The position numbers and the translations under genes are program-made. The notes beneath the pieces are model-generated. The model saw nothing but the letters and a program-made list of their open reading frames with translations. It did no database searches and had not been told where the DNA came from. From a bacterium (lineage in GTDB: Bacteria; Patescibacteria; ABY1; BM507; VMTK01), in the NCBI GenBank assembly GCA_030641105.1, contig DAOWHZ010000085.1:1-20724 (forward strand): DNA of 20,724 nt. The letters run 5' to 3'. Below, in pieces: positions 6,978-12,842 of the stretch (the first letter of the stretch is position 1; every line of letters starts with the position of its first letter).

Positions 6978-8129
6978 ATGAACATAACACAACAAGCTTA
7001 TCAAAAAGCAATAAATGTTTTAGAGCATTGTTCTAAACCAACCGGCTTTTACGCTTCCGGTTTGCCTGGCGGCTATGAAGCTGTTTGGGCGCGGGATTCA
7101 ATGATTACATCTTTGGGAGCTGTTTTAATTGGCGGGGAGTTTAAATCAACCATTGCTAAGAGCATTAAACTATTGACTAAAAATCAAGCGGAAATGGGCC
7201 AGATTGCCAATTGCGTGGGCTCTTACAATTTAGACCGTAGATCAGATGTGACTTTTAACAGTGTTGATTCATCGCTTTGGTTTATAATCGGCAATTATAT
7301 TTATGCCAGACAATTTAATGATGCAGTTTTGCTTAAAAAATATCAAAAGAATATAGAAGCGGCTTATTGCTGGCTACGCTCCCAGGATCCTGACAATGTC
7401 GGATTAATCGCGCAACAGCCAACAAATGACTGGCAAGACGCTTTTCCTCATAAATACGGCTATACAATTCATATTCATGCCCTTTATTATGCGGTGCTGA
7501 AGATGATTGGTGATAAAAAAAGAGCAAAAGAAGTTAAAGAAATAATTAATGGTGAGAAAAGAAAATATTCTTCTCTTTATAATACAAAATTAGGTTATTA
7601 TTATCCCTGGGCCTGGAAAAATCATAATTCTATTCGCGAGCATGAAGAATGGTTTGACACAGCCGGTAATTTGTTTGCCATTATTACTGGCTTGGCAACG
7701 CCACAGATTGCCAAAAAAATTGTGTCATATATTGAAAAACAAAAAATAAACAGACCTTATCCTTGTAAAGCCATCTGGCCGCCAATTAAAAAAGGCGACA
7801 AAGAGTGGCATGACTATTTTGCGCTCTGCGACGCGCGCAAGCCTCTTTCCTATTTAAACGCCGGTATTTGGCCTTTTATTGGCGGGCTTTATGTTGCGGC
7901 TTTGGTGAAGATGAAGCAATATAAAAAAGCGCAAGCCGAGTTGGAATTTTTAGCCAAAGCTGATATGCAAAAATTGAAAATCAGAAATTTTAAAGTTAGC
8001 TATGAATTTAATGAATGGTTGCATGGCAAAACCGGCAAGCCAATGGGCGAGCCGTATCAGGCCTGGTCAGCCGGGATGTATGTTTATGCTTACGAGTGCG
8101 TGAGGAGGAAGAAGGTTTTGTTTTTTTAA
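6978..8129 (+). CDS. GH100-like alpha/alpha-barrel glycoside hydrolase
   Basis: 383 residues, no signal peptide, cytoplasmic. Motifs run in the order seen in GH100 neutral invertases and the related debranching-enzyme barrels: GGYEAVWARDSMITSLGA (Arg39, Asp40), PTNDWQDAFPHKYGYTIHIH (Asp151/Asp154), YLNAGIWPFIGGLYVAAL, and FNEWLHGKTGKPMGEPYQAW (Glu346). In GH100 invertases the acid Asp lies in a D-W-D-x-x-P segment and the second catalytic carboxylate in a PE-DGKTG-like segment, so Asp151 or Asp154 and Glu346 are the likely pair. Members of this clan cleave sucrose or alpha-glucosidic bonds; the true substrate may instead be a mannose-containing oligosaccharide made by the upstream genes. The C-terminus RRKKVLFF is ragged. 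Last gene of the carbohydrate cluster; it converges on the Spy-like gene. Confidence 0.8.
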   Translation: MNITQQAYQKAINVLEHCSKPTGFYASGLPGGYEAVWARDSMITSLGAVLIGGEFKSTIAKSIKLLTKNQAEMGQIANCVGSYNLDRRSDVTFNSVDSSLWFIIGNYIYARQFNDAVLLKKYQKNIEAAYCWLRSQDPDNVGLIAQQPTNDWQDAFPHKYGYTIHIHALYYAVLKMIGDKKRAKEVKEIINGEKRKYSSLYNTKLGYYYPWAWKNHNSIREHEEWFDTAGNLFAIITGLATPQIAKKIVSYIEKQKINRPYPCKAIWPPIKKGDKEWHDYFALCDARKPLSYLNAGIWPFIGGLYVAALVKMKQYKKAQAELEFLAKADMQKLKIRNFKVSYEFNEWLHGKTGKPMGEPYQAWSAGMYVYAYECVRRKKVLFF

Positions 8130-8130
8130 T

Positions 8131-8172
8131 ACCCACAAATCAACAAATCCACTACAAATCTACAAATATTTG
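8131..8172. repeat. Solo arm of the ACAAATC octamer repeat
   Basis: Bases 8131-8150 are identical to 12639-12658 in the nagB leader, and ACAAATCTACAAATA at 8154-8168 is identical to 12663-12677. No complementary arm is found nearby, so this is a half copy lying just after the stop of the GH100-like gene. Confidence 0.85.
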
Positions 8173-8197
8173 CAGAAGTAGAAGGCGAGTAAAAAAT

Positions 8198-8241
8198 AAA
8201 AATAAAGGCGCCCCGGTTGCGATCGAGACGCCTTTATTTTT
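8198..8241 (-). terminator. Terminator between convergent genes, best on the minus strand
   Basis: AAAAATAAAGGCG (8198-8210) and CGCCTTTATTTTT (8229-8241) are perfect inverted repeats. The inner part pairs better on the minus-strand RNA, where the imperfect positions become G-U pairs, and a U-rich tail follows there. It ends the Spy-like gene and could also stop the GH100-like transcript. Its inner bases 8205-8220 are identical to 10534-10549 in the other palindromic terminator. Confidence 0.8.
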
Positions 8242-8262
8242 GTTCTGCTTGGTTCCACTTTT

Positions 8263-8697
8263 TTATTTATTCCATCCGCGCATAAAATGCCTTTTTTGCC
8301 CAAAACCTTTTTGTTCAACACCTAATTCCTCCATTATGCTTCTTGCTTGTTCGCGCAATTCGTGAGCTTCCACTAATCTGTTAAAGTTGCCTTCATTAAT
8401 CTTTTCTGCCATCGGGCAGTCTTCGCCAACTGCTTCAACCCAAGCTTGATAATCATTCGCGCCTAAAGCAGTATGAGCAGCTTCATGCTTGGATTGCATT
8501 TCAGCTCTTCTTTCTTCCATTTGAGCCCGCTTTTCAGCTCTTTCTTCTTCAGTTAAATTTTGTCTTTGGAAATGCCTAAATAAAGGGGTATTTTCGCTGG
8601 TGTTGTCCGTTGCCATGGCGCTAAAAGCTATTCCGGCAACAGCTACTAAGGCTACGAGCGCTGCTGAACCAGTAATAAGGATATTTGTTTTTTTCAT
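8263..8697 (-). CDS. Spy/CpxP-like small exported protein
   Basis: 144 residues. A signal peptide (MKKTNILITGSAALVALVAVAGIAFSAMA) is likely cut after SAMA (about residue 29). The mature part is charged and helical: NLTEEERAEKRAQMEERRAEMQSKHEAAH, which resembles the LTxxQ/LTEEQ helices of Spy/CpxP periplasmic chaperones and metal sensors, followed by a DYQAWVEAVGEDCPMAEKIN stretch and a basic His/Met-containing tail (GFGQKRHFMRGW). Family assignment is by resemblance and not secure. It lies downstream of the membrane protein and ECF sigma gene on the same strand, a common arrangement for extracytoplasmic stress modules, so it is a likely target or sensor of that sigma factor. A single cysteine remains in the mature protein. 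The terminator is at 8198-8241. Confidence 0.7.
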   Translation of the reverse strand: MKKTNILITGSAALVALVAVAGIAFSAMATDNTSENTPLFRHFQRQNLTEEERAEKRAQMEERRAEMQSKHEAAHTALGANDYQAWVEAVGEDCPMAEKINEGNFNRLVEAHELREQARSIMEELGVEQKGFGQKRHFMRGWNK

Positions 8698-8842
8698 AGT
8701 GTGTTTGCTTCTTGCTATATTTAGTTATGATTCCAATAGCCAATATATAGCAAAAGAAATTATTTATTTTGTTAAGTCCCGGGGAAAGAGATCTCTTGAG
8801 GTTCCCTATTTATTATTACGCATTGAAAATATTTTTCTTTCA

Positions 8843-9646
8843 TTATTCCGGCGGCACAAGCATATCAGGATTTAATTTTCCATTAAATTTCGGGCCACGG
8901 GGAAATAATCCATTTGATCCTGGCAAACGCCTAAACCAATGTTCGCCGGATCTCCCAATTGGCAGAATTTGTTTAGCTATAAAATTATTTTTATCCTTTT
9001 TCTGGCCAATTATCCTTACACGTTTGTCAATCGCAATGTCTTTTTCATTTATTTCAGTGGTTCCTGAAATTATAATTTTCCAAACATTCCCGGCCATATC
9101 AATAACTTGAAAATTGCCTGATTCTTCAATAGAAATTATTCTGCCTGCCAAGAGCCCTTTTTCAGGACTCATCCATCTTGCTCTTCTGTCCGGCCTGAAC
9201 TTTTCGTAAAACGGCACTTTTTCCGCAAACACTTCATCAATGGCTTGACCAATGCCGACATTATACAGCAAAGCGCCGAATAACGCGCTAAATATAATAC
9301 TGCTAATTACTATTGCGTACAACTGGTATTTATATCCTTTTTTTGTGCGCTCAAAATTATAATAAGCCGCAATAATAAAAAGAATTAGAATAACAAACCA
9401 TAAATACGGCAGGGTAAGTATAGTAAATTCCAACAAGCTATTGTTTATTTGCTTATAAACATCCCAATCGTTATTTTTAACTAAAAAAATAATAACTGAA
9501 AAAGCCAAACTGCCGATAATCAATGAGATGATACTGATTAGCCAAATAAAATAATCCTTAAGCAAAAATGCCCATCTTGGCTTTGGTTTTATTTTTTTCT
9601 CTTTAATTGTTTCAAGCACTTTTTTGCTAATGTCTTGATTGATCAT
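8843..9646 (-). CDS. Three-helix membrane protein, possible anti-sigma factor of the ECF module
   Basis: 267 residues from ATG 9646. A start at 9676 is possible but would translate part of a REP-like palindrome. The N-terminus MINQDISKKVLETIKEKKIKPKPRWAFLLKDY is basic and cytoplasmic. Helices follow at about 34-59 (IWLISIISLIIGSLAFSVIIF), 72-97 (TILTLPYLWFVILILFIIAAYY) and 107-130 (AIVISSIIFSALFGALLYNVG). The rest (about 150-267) should be outside and has a beta-rich, OB-like pattern (LLAGRIISIEESGNFQVIDMAGNVWKIIISG, RVRIIGQKKDKNNFIAKQILPIG). Its position behind an ECF sigma gene suggests it holds the sigma factor at the membrane, but no known anti-sigma motif such as a zinc HxxxCxxC is present. 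The short basic N-terminus is the only part that could contact it. Confidence 0.7.
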   Translation of the reverse strand: MINQDISKKVLETIKEKKIKPKPRWAFLLKDYFIWLISIISLIIGSLAFSVIIFLVKNNDWDVYKQINNSLLEFTILTLPYLWFVILILFIIAAYYNFERTKKGYKYQLYAIVISSIIFSALFGALLYNVGIGQAIDEVFAEKVPFYEKFRPDRRARWMSPEKGLLAGRIISIEESGNFQVIDMAGNVWKIIISGTTEINEKDIAIDKRVRIIGQKKDKNNFIAKQILPIGRSGEHWFRRLPGSNGLFPRGPKFNGKLNPDMLVPPE

Positions 9647-9658
9647 ATTATTTTTTTT

Positions 9659-9790
9659 GTCATTGCCGAGACACATTATTTTTTATTATTAAATCATCGG
9701 CAATCCATAGCTGGCAGAAAGACGACTGGATTACCGATCATTTATTATTATTTTAAAGGTGTGTCGGTAATGACAAGATAATGTGTCTCG
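9659..9790. repeat. REP/REPIN-like nested palindrome between sigma gene and membrane-protein gene
   Basis: Outer arms GTCATTGCCGA (9659-9669) and TCGGTAATGAC (9764-9774). Inner arms ATCGGCAATCCA (about 9695-9706) and TGGATTACCGAT (about 9727-9738). An overlapping perfect 13-bp pair, CGAGACACATTAT (9667-9679) / ATAATGTGTCTCG (9778-9790), can form instead. The GTCATT-CCG / CGG-AATCC design is that of widespread REP sequences; two of them facing each other is the REPIN arrangement. Confidence 0.75.
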
Positions 9791-9870
9791 AGAATTACAA
9801 AGATAGTGTCTGTTAAGAAATTAAACCCGGTTAGATAATTTATTTATACGGGGTAAACCCGCGAAATTGC

Positions 9871-10467
9871 CTAAAGAGCCAATTTAATATTCTGTTTATC
9901 AAGTTCTTTTTTAAATTCCCGTTTAGCCCTGTTTAGCAAAGTAGCAACAGTGCCAAGCGGTTTTTTTAAAATGTCTGATATTTCTTTATAATTTTTTTGT
10001 TCAAAATATTTTAAAATCAACGCTTCCTTGTATTTAATATCAAGCCGGTTTAATATTGCATAAATATTTTTTTGCAGATAGCCAAGATTAACCTCGCGCA
10101 TTATATCTGTTTCCGCTACGAGTTGGTTTAAAATATTGGACTTTGCCTCTAAAGGCAAGCTGTCAGGCCTGGCTTTATTTTTTCTCCAATTGCTGATTAC
10201 TTGATTATGCGTGATGCGGTAAATCCAGGAAGAGAATTTTAATCCCGAGTCCTCGGGATCAAAATCACGCAGATTTTTATACACTTTAATAAAAACATCC
10301 TGCAAAATATCCTCGGTTTCTTCGGCCCTGACATTGGAAATCCTTAAAATATAAGCAAGAAGTTTGTTTTCATATTTTTTTATCAAGCAAGCAAAATTAT
10401 CCTTGTTTTTTAAGGCCGAATCCACTAACTCTTTGTCGGTTTTTTCTCCGCATTTATTATTATGCAT
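9871..10467 (-). CDS. ECF-type RNA polymerase sigma factor
   Basis: 198 residues, typical ECF (sigma-70 group 4) length, cytoplasmic. Region 2 covers about residues 20-100: FACLIKKYENKLLAYILRI, then ETEDILQDVFIKVYKNLRDF (helix 2.2, core binding), then FSSWIYRITHNQVISNWRKN (2.3-2.4, -10 recognition). Region 4 covers about 130-192: AILNRLDIKYKEALILKYFE, NYKEISDILKKPLGTVATLL (helix-turn-helix), NRAKREFKKEL. The linker holds no extra domain. The start ATG at 10467 fits a strong own promoter (10474-10502) whose start point would coincide with the ATG, so the mRNA is probably leaderless. The next genes on the same strand are the membrane protein and the Spy-like protein, 224 bases away across a REP-like element. 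It likely responds to envelope stress; the signal is unknown. Confidence 0.95.
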   Translation of the reverse strand: MHNNKCGEKTDKELVDSALKNKDNFACLIKKYENKLLAYILRISNVRAEETEDILQDVFIKVYKNLRDFDPEDSGLKFSSWIYRITHNQVISNWRKNKARPDSLPLEAKSNILNQLVAETDIMREVNLGYLQKNIYAILNRLDIKYKEALILKYFEQKNYKEISDILKKPLGTVATLLNRAKREFKKELDKQNIKLAL

Positions 10468-10473
10468 GAATAT

Positions 10474-10502
10474 AGTATAATCCTTTACTAAATATTACGC
10501 AA
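10474..10502 (-). promoter_or_regulatory. Promoter of the ECF sigma gene, giving a leaderless mRNA
   Basis: On the minus strand: TTGCGT (10502-10497), 17-bp spacer, TATACT (10479-10474). The expected start, about 7 bases on, is at or within one or two bases of the A of ATG (10467). The match is to the housekeeping consensus. Confidence 0.7.
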
Positions 10503-10522
10503 AATATTATTTTTTCTTTCAT

Positions 10523-10574
10523 AGAAAACAATGAAGGCGCCCCGGTTGCAACCGGGGCGCCTTCATTGTTTTCT
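10523..10574. terminator. 52-nt perfect palindrome, bidirectional terminator
   Basis: AGAAAACAATGAAGGCGCCC (10523-10542) continues to a perfect 26-bp mirror complement ending at 10574, with an A-rich start and T-rich end. It lies 27 bases after the stop of the minus-strand glycosyltransferase (10602) and is a GC-cored stem with a poly-U-like tail on both strands. It separates this gene from the sigma factor transcription unit. Confidence 0.85.
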
Positions 10575-10601
10575 GCATTTTTCATTATTGATTATAAATT
10601 T

Positions 10602-11747
10602 TTACTCAATCCCCAACCCCTCCTTAATCATCCCCAGCGCTTTTTTGGCAATATCCTTATACTGATAATTTCCCAAAGCATGTTCATAAGCGTTTTTGCC
10701 CATTTCCTCCCGCAGTTTGTCATCAGTCAAAAGCTGTTTAGTATATTTTGTTAAATCAGCAATGCTGGCGCGGTAAGCGAATATTTTTGGCTTGTCAAAA
10801 ACTATTTTATGATCGGCTTCAAAGCCCATGTGCTCGTAAACCCATTCTTCGCGCAATTCAACTGTTTCCCCGACTTCGGCTAAAAAGCCGGTCTTGCCGT
10901 GGATAATAGTGTCTTTCGGGCCGCCTTCGTTAATGGAAATAACCGGCTTGCCGCAGGCCATGGCTTCAAGCTGGATCATACCGAATCCTTCCAGGCGGCT
11001 TGGAGCGCAATAAATATCGCAGGCCGAGAGCAGATAAGCCATGAAATCATGGGAGTACATGCCGCCTAAATGCATAAACTTGCCTTGGTCTAATCCCAGC
11101 TTATCAATTAATGATTCTTCTTCTTCAATATGGCCTTCGGCGCATTCCGAATCGCTGGATTTTAAAACATATTTCCACTCTTTAAAGTCTTTATCAACTT
11201 CAGCTAAAGCTTTTATCATTTCCTGGCTTCCTTTGCTGGTTGTGTCGCCCCCGATAGTAAGAAGCATTTTTTCATGCTCCTGTACTCCGAGCATGCGGCG
11301 CAATTTTTGAATTTTAGGATCGCTTTTGGGTATCGGCCTAATTTCATTCGGGTCAAAGCCAATCGGCAATGTTTGAAAATTTTTCGTATCAACTCCGTCC
11401 CGTTGGTAAGTTTTAGTTACCCAATCGCTGGTTGTAAAAACTAAAGGCAAATCGCCAATAGCTTTTTGGAAATTAGCTACCCAGCCATTAGCCACGAACC
11501 AAGGCACCGGCGTTACGCCGTATTGCTGGGGAGAAAAAATTATATCAGGCGCGTAAGTCCAACAGCCAATGCCTATGGATATATCCGGCTTATAAGCGTT
11601 CATTACCCATTGTTTTTGGAAGCTGCCCACATGATGGCAGGGCATAACATCAACGCCAATATCTTTTAAGCCGCGATAAAGCAGATGGCCTTGCAAGCTT
11701 AGGCCGTCGGGTTCGGGAGGATAGGCGTATAGTACTGCAATCTTCAT
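10602..11747 (-). CDS. GT4 family glycosyltransferase
   Basis: 381 residues, GT-B fold, GT4, retaining. The N-terminal acceptor half begins MKIAVLYAYPPEPDGLSLQG. The linker and donor half start around residue 150 with MLLTIGGDTTSKGSQEMIKAL (beta strand and phosphate-contact region). The EX7E motif is APSRLEGFGMIQLEAMACGK with Glu253 and Glu261, followed by PVISINEGGPKDTI. This motif binds the nucleotide-sugar donor. No membrane segment is visible, so the protein is cytosolic or membrane-associated. The start ATG is clear. Substrates cannot be read from the sequence. It follows the PIG-L deacetylase on the same strand, separated by a giant hairpin (11804-11919), and could work with it on an N-acetylhexosamine-containing glycan or glycolipid, in the manner of mycothiol or bacillithiol-type pathways where a GT4 precedes a LmbE deacetylase. 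That link is inference from order alone. Confidence 0.92.
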   Translation of the reverse strand: MKIAVLYAYPPEPDGLSLQGHLLYRGLKDIGVDVMPCHHVGSFQKQWVMNAYKPDISIGIGCWTYAPDIIFSPQQYGVTPVPWFVANGWVANFQKAIGDLPLVFTTSDWVTKTYQRDGVDTKNFQTLPIGFDPNEIRPIPKSDPKIQKLRRMLGVQEHEKMLLTIGGDTTSKGSQEMIKALAEVDKDFKEWKYVLKSSDSECAEGHIEEEESLIDKLGLDQGKFMHLGGMYSHDFMAYLLSACDIYCAPSRLEGFGMIQLEAMACGKPVISINEGGPKDTIIHGKTGFLAEVGETVELREEWVYEHMGFEADHKIVFDKPKIFAYRASIADLTKYTKQLLTDDKLREEMGKNAYEHALGNYQYKDIAKKALGMIKEGLGIE

Positions 11748-11750
11748 AAA

Positions 11751-11785
11751 ATAAAAAATTAAAAATAAAATATAAAATATGCAAA
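11751..11785. repeat. Solo heptamer array upstream of the GT4 gene
   Basis: Five 7-bp units: ATAAAAA, ATTAAAA, ATAAAAT, ATAAAAT, ATGCAAA. The array begins 3 bases outside the ATG (11747, minus strand). No complementary arm is near; it has the same unit length as the paired heptamer arrays. Confidence 0.6.
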
Positions 11786-11803
11786 TAAAAAACTATAAAA
11801 TTT

Positions 11804-11919
11804 CCTGATACACTGATACCCTGACATACTTTCCCTGATAACCCGTTCAACTGATACCTTAAAGGTTATCAGGTCATCAGTTGAACAGGGAAAGGATGTC
11901 AGGGTATCAGTGTATCAGG
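11804..11919. repeat. 116-nt giant hairpin between PIG-L and GT4 genes
   Basis: Arms 11804-11837 and 11886-11919 match at 33 of 34 positions. After an 8-nt bulge the stem continues with TTCAACTGAT (11846-11855) / ATCAGTTGAA (11876-11885). The arms start as 8-bp units CCTGATAC, ACTGATAC, CCTGACAT. The stop codon of the PIG-L gene (11915-11917) lies inside the right arm. No T-run follows on the minus strand, so it is not a standard terminator. Confidence 0.9.
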
Positions 11920-12553
11920 CATGATTTATCTTAAACGCTTCCGGATTTGTACAATATCCAACATCAATCCCTACTGGGTCAAAACCATAAATATCAGTCA
12001 TTATACTTTTCTTTTTAGTAAATTCAGCTTTGGTTAATTTTAAAATTAAATCAGAATTTTTGCGGGCTGTTAGCGGTGAAAATTCCTTTTGGTTGGTGTT
12101 TTTATAATTAAAATAAAAAATTGCTTGCGGCTGTAAAATTTTTTCTTTAGCTAACTGCTTAACAACTTGGTGGACACCCAAATGCCGTGGATGGCCGTAT
12201 TCTCCGTTAGATCCGTGCGTGAAAATATAATCAAATTTTTTTCTGCTAACATTATCTTGAACTAACTTTTTTATAATCGGCAAGGTTTGTTTCAAAGACA
12301 GTTTATCATCATCTTCTAAATCTGTAATTATTGCTTTAGCGCCATAATATTTGCAAACGCGTTTGAATTTTGCTGCGCGGTCAGTGTCGCTGGCGCGGCA
12401 AAGCGAAAAGATTGCCCAATCCATTTGCGGATGTTTTAAAATAAATCCGCCCATCCAGATTGTTTCATCATCTGGATGAGCGACGATTATTAGCGCGCGC
12501 TTGCCCCGCATCAAAGCGCGGGATAAATCTTTGCTGAATTTTAATTTTTGCAT
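11915..12553 (-). CDS. PIG-L/LmbE family zinc N-deacetylase
   Basis: 212 residues, usual family length, cytoplasmic. The signature VAHPDDETIWMGG has His26, Asp28 and Asp29, where His26 and Asp29 bind zinc and Asp28 is the general base in MshB/BshB-type enzymes. The second motif, NGEYGHPRHLGVH, carries His121 (transition-state histidine) and His124 (third zinc ligand). Such enzymes remove the acetyl group from GlcNAc moieties of small glycosides or glycolipids. A deacetylated glucosamine product would fit nagB next door, but PIG-L enzymes normally act on conjugates, not free GlcNAc-6-phosphate. The gene is divergent from nagB, sharing a 289-bp gap, and has its own consensus promoter ending about 10 bases before the ATG, so the mRNA is near leaderless. 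Its stop codon lies in a giant hairpin. Confidence 0.92.
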   Translation of the reverse strand: MQKLKFSKDLSRALMRGKRALIIVAHPDDETIWMGGFILKHPQMDWAIFSLCRASDTDRAAKFKRVCKYYGAKAIITDLEDDDKLSLKQTLPIIKKLVQDNVSRKKFDYIFTHGSNGEYGHPRHLGVHQVVKQLAKEKILQPQAIFYFNYKNTNQKEFSPLTARKNSDLILKLTKAEFTKKKSIMTDIYGFDPVGIDVGYCTNPEAFKINHA

Positions 12554-12563
12554 AACTGTATTT

Positions 12564-12592
12564 ATTATAACTGTTTAAGAATTTTTTTTCAA
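12564..12592 (-). promoter_or_regulatory. Consensus promoter of the PIG-L gene
   Basis: On the minus strand: TTGAAA (12592-12587), 17-bp spacer, TATAAT (12569-12564). The predicted start near 12557 leaves a leader of only about 4 nt before ATG 12553. There is no room for a Shine-Dalgarno sequence. Confidence 0.8.
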
Positions 12593-12597
12593 GGACT

Positions 12598-12625
12598 TTG
12601 CGAGTTATTAGTTGTGTGGTAAAAT
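12598..12625 (+). promoter_or_regulatory. Promoter of nagB with extended -10
   Basis: TTGCGA (12598-12603), 16-bp spacer, TAAAAT (12620-12625), with TG at the extended -10 position. The expected start near 12632 lies a few bases before the outer hairpin arm at 12639. It runs back to back with the PIG-L promoter. Confidence 0.65.
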
Positions 12626-12638
12626 GAAAACAGTAAAC

Positions 12639-12834
12639 ACCCACAAATCAACAAATCCTTTCACAAATCTACAAATACGAATATTTGTCATTTCGAACGG
12701 AGCCGCAGCGGAGAGAGAAATCCCTTGAATTTGGTTTTTGCACTATTCACGGTTAAGGGATTCCTCGCCTGCGGGCTCGGAATGACAAAGAAGCGTTATT
12801 TGTAAATTTGTGAGTTGATTTGTTGATTTGTGGG
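12639..12834 (+). repeat. Octamer-array inverted repeat forming the nagB leader
   Basis: Outer arms: 12639-12677 (units such as ACAAATCA, ACAAATCC, ACAAATCT, ACAAATAC) and 12799-12834 (TTATTTGT ... TTGATTTGTGGG). They match at about 33 of 38 positions, including an unbroken run of 18. The arm ends 8 nt before ATG 12843. A REP-like element occupies the space between the arms. The left arm is repeated as a solo copy at 8131. Confidence 0.85.
12687..12786. repeat. REPIN-like element nested inside the nagB leader hairpin
   Basis: It opens with GTCATTTCGAACGGAGCCGC and closes with GCGGGCTCGGAATGAC, inverted copies of one motif. Each half is itself partly palindromic (ATTTC...GAAAT and ATTCC...GGAAT), and the inner ends ATCCCTT (12720-12726) and AAGGGAT (12755-12761) pair. 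GTCATTYCGA...GAAATCCC is a widespread REP-type motif. Confidence 0.75.
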
Positions 12835-12842
12835 AAATAAAT

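Noticed and set aside
8600..9110. Plus-strand reading frames across the Spy-like and membrane-protein genes
   Set aside because: They are antisense shadows without family features; the minus-strand proteins have a signal peptide and membrane helices.
9647..9676. Start at 9676 for the membrane protein
   Set aside because: The ten extra codons come from the REP-like palindrome; MINQDISKK at 9646 is the more natural start.
9659..9790. Insertion sequence or MITE
   Set aside because: No transposase and no target duplication could be seen; the inner design fits a REPIN better.
11756..11784. Promoter TTGCAT-17-TAATTT before the GT4 gene (minus strand)
   Set aside because: The hexamers fall inside an A/T-only heptamer array where such matches are expected by chance.
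12828..12842. TTG start that lengthens NagB by 5 residues
   Set aside because: It lies in the right arm of the leader hairpin; ATG 12843 matches the normal NagB start.
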